Shown here one piece after another: positions 63,141-64,000 of a stretch of DNA of 64,000 nt. The notes beneath the pieces were generated by a model. The model made no database searches. It was not told where the DNA came from and saw nothing but the letters and a program-made list of their open reading frames with translations. Origin of the DNA: Ruegeria sp. Alg231-54 (GTDB taxonomy: Bacteria > Pseudomonadota > Alphaproteobacteria > Rhodobacterales > Rhodobacteraceae); contig NZ_FREZ01000017.1 of assembly GCF_900143525.1 (NCBI RefSeq), positions 1-64,000 on the forward strand, read 5' to 3'. Position 1 is the stretch's first letter. Every line of letters starts with the position of its first letter. The position numbers were made by a program, and so were the translations under genes.

Positions 63141-64000
63141 ATGCCCAGCATGGATGTCTGGCACCAGGTCGCTCAATTACTTGTCAAAAACTACCAGAGG
63201 AAGTTGGCAGAGGATGGTGAGTCTGAAGAAGATCCCGATAAGCTCGACGCGCGTTACCTCATCGACCAAAGTGACTTTGACTACCTGCCGCGCAATCTCA
63301 AAAACGAAATGCCAAAACGCATCCGGGAATTGGTTGAATGGAGTGGCCAGTTCGCGCGCCTCAAAGTTCCGGGTCACCTTGAGAAAGTTCGGTTGCTGGC
63401 GACAAATTTCCCACACTGCAAGGGTGTCGTCGACGGTATTGTTCACGACATCGAATTGAATTGGGGAATGGGATCCGATGTCACCCGGTTCCGACCGACG
63501 CTTTTGGTTGGTTCTCCTGGCATCGGCAAAACCAAGTTTTCAAGGGAGCTCTGCAAGGCACTTGGCCTTTACGCCCAGTCTGCCAATGTGGGCGGTATCT
63601 CGGAAAACCATCTGTTCGGCTTGTCTGCGGGATGGCACTGCGCTCATCCGGGCATTGTAACCCAGGCTGTGGCTTCGGCGCGCGTTCTAAACCCTGCCAT
63701 TATCCTGGACGAGATCGACAAGACCCATTCAGGCAGAAACGGGGATATCCAGGGCGAGCTTCTGGGTCTGTTGGAGCCCGAGGAAGCCAGGCATTACCGG
63801 GAAAAATACCTGACCACCGAAGTCGATGCATCAAATGTGAACTGGATCTTCACCGCAAACGTGCTGGACAAGATCTCGGTGCCGCTACGGAGCCGTTGCA
63901 GGGTCTATGAGATTCCGCAACCGACGCAGGAGCAGGTGCCGGCCATCATCAACAGTCTCGTCGGTGGATATGCGGCGGACCACGGTCTCAGGCGGGAGTT
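63141..64000 (+). CDS. Lon-like AAA ATPase, 5' part (runs off window)
   Basis: At least 286 residues, open to the window's end. Helical N-terminal segment (about residues 1-110), then a AAA core: Walker A LLVGSPGIGKTKFSREL, Walker B AIILDEIDKTHSGRNGD, and sensor region WIFTANVLDKISVPLRSRC. Order and spacing, including a GDIQGELLGLLEPE helix, resemble the Lon protease ATPase. The protease part, if any, lies beyond 64000. Start is uncertain: ATG 63141 has no clear ribosome site, and the frame stays open back to 63066 with coding-like residues but no ATG/GTG/TTG. Located just inside the att-like scar, so it may be island cargo. Confidence 0.75.
   Translation, partial: MPSMDVWHQVAQLLVKNYQRKLAEDGESEEDPDKLDARYLIDQSDFDYLPRNLKNEMPKRIRELVEWSGQFARLKVPGHLEKVRLLATNFPHCKGVVDGIVHDIELNWGMGSDVTRFRPTLLVGSPGIGKTKFSRELCKALGLYAQSANVGGISENHLFGLSAGWHCAHPGIVTQAVASARVLNPAIILDEIDKTHSGRNGDIQGELLGLLEPEEARHYREKYLTTEVDASNVNWIFTANVLDKISVPLRSRCRVYEIPQPTQEQVPAIINSLVGGYAADHGLRRE

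Noticed and set aside
1-64000. CRISPR array, rRNA operon, complete prophage or complete insertion sequence
   Set aside because: No regularly spaced repeats, no rRNA sequence, and only broken integrase and transposase pieces were found.

Overview
The window looks like chromosome of a marine alphaproteobacterium, probably Rhodobacterales (Roseobacter group). This rests on gene content and gene order (a non-pyrrolysine MttB homologue beside a GcvT-like protein, a TRAP-linked uronate cluster, methanethiol oxidase, divergent urt/ure loci with ureDABCEFG order) and on moderately high GC in most genes. It is inference: no rRNA or other marker gene is present. There is no CRISPR array and no complete mobile element. 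There are many decayed genes and element remnants, so this is a well-rearranged accessory-rich region.

Layout. 1-4.8 kb: 3' end of a dienelactone hydrolase gene, an IS481-type transposase remnant, a GcvT-like/MttB-like methyltransferase pair with a divergent LysR regulator, and a truncated glutathione S-transferase. 5-11.7 kb: AsmA-family protein, small K+ channel, and a three-gene membrane set (AI-2E family permease, HlyD-type adaptor, DUF2955 protein). 11.8-19 kb: two abutting broken genes (amidohydrolase, rotamase), a Crp/Fnr regulator, and a divergent operon of two outer-membrane beta-barrel proteins plus two tandem DUF3604 proteins, the best candidate for an undescribed system. 19-22 kb: a class III cyclase gene killed by three different in-frame stop codons, and small genes. 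22-27.3 kb: IclR regulator divergent from a methanethiol oxidase/ferredoxin/CoA-binding operon, a 160-bp repeat, and malic enzyme.

27.4-40.8 kb: a large uronate catabolic cluster on the minus strand behind a GntR regulator. It encodes a TRAP transporter, one branch for unsaturated uronate (DEH-reductase-like SDR, KDG kinase, KDPG aldolase) and one for saturated hexuronates (uronate dehydrogenase, lactone isomerase, lactone cycloisomerase, HpaI-type aldolase, tartronate-semialdehyde-reductase-like enzyme). 41.8-53.6 kb: urea ABC transporter urtABCDE (minus) divergent from urease genes ureD-A-orf-B-C-orf-E-F-G (plus), i.e. uptake plus nickel urease assembly.

53.6-64 kb: a patchy, partly AT-rich stretch with the second copy of the 160-bp repeat, tRNA-Leu(UAA), a SAM methyltransferase, an integrase stump, a solo IS481-type end, an arylsulfatase with a divergent LysR regulator and candidate operator, a CAP-DUF4114 protein, a 3' fragment of tRNA-Arg(UCU) that looks like an attachment-site scar, and the 5' part of a Lon-like AAA ATPase gene running off the window. 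The scar's orientation predicts a genomic island that continues to the right.
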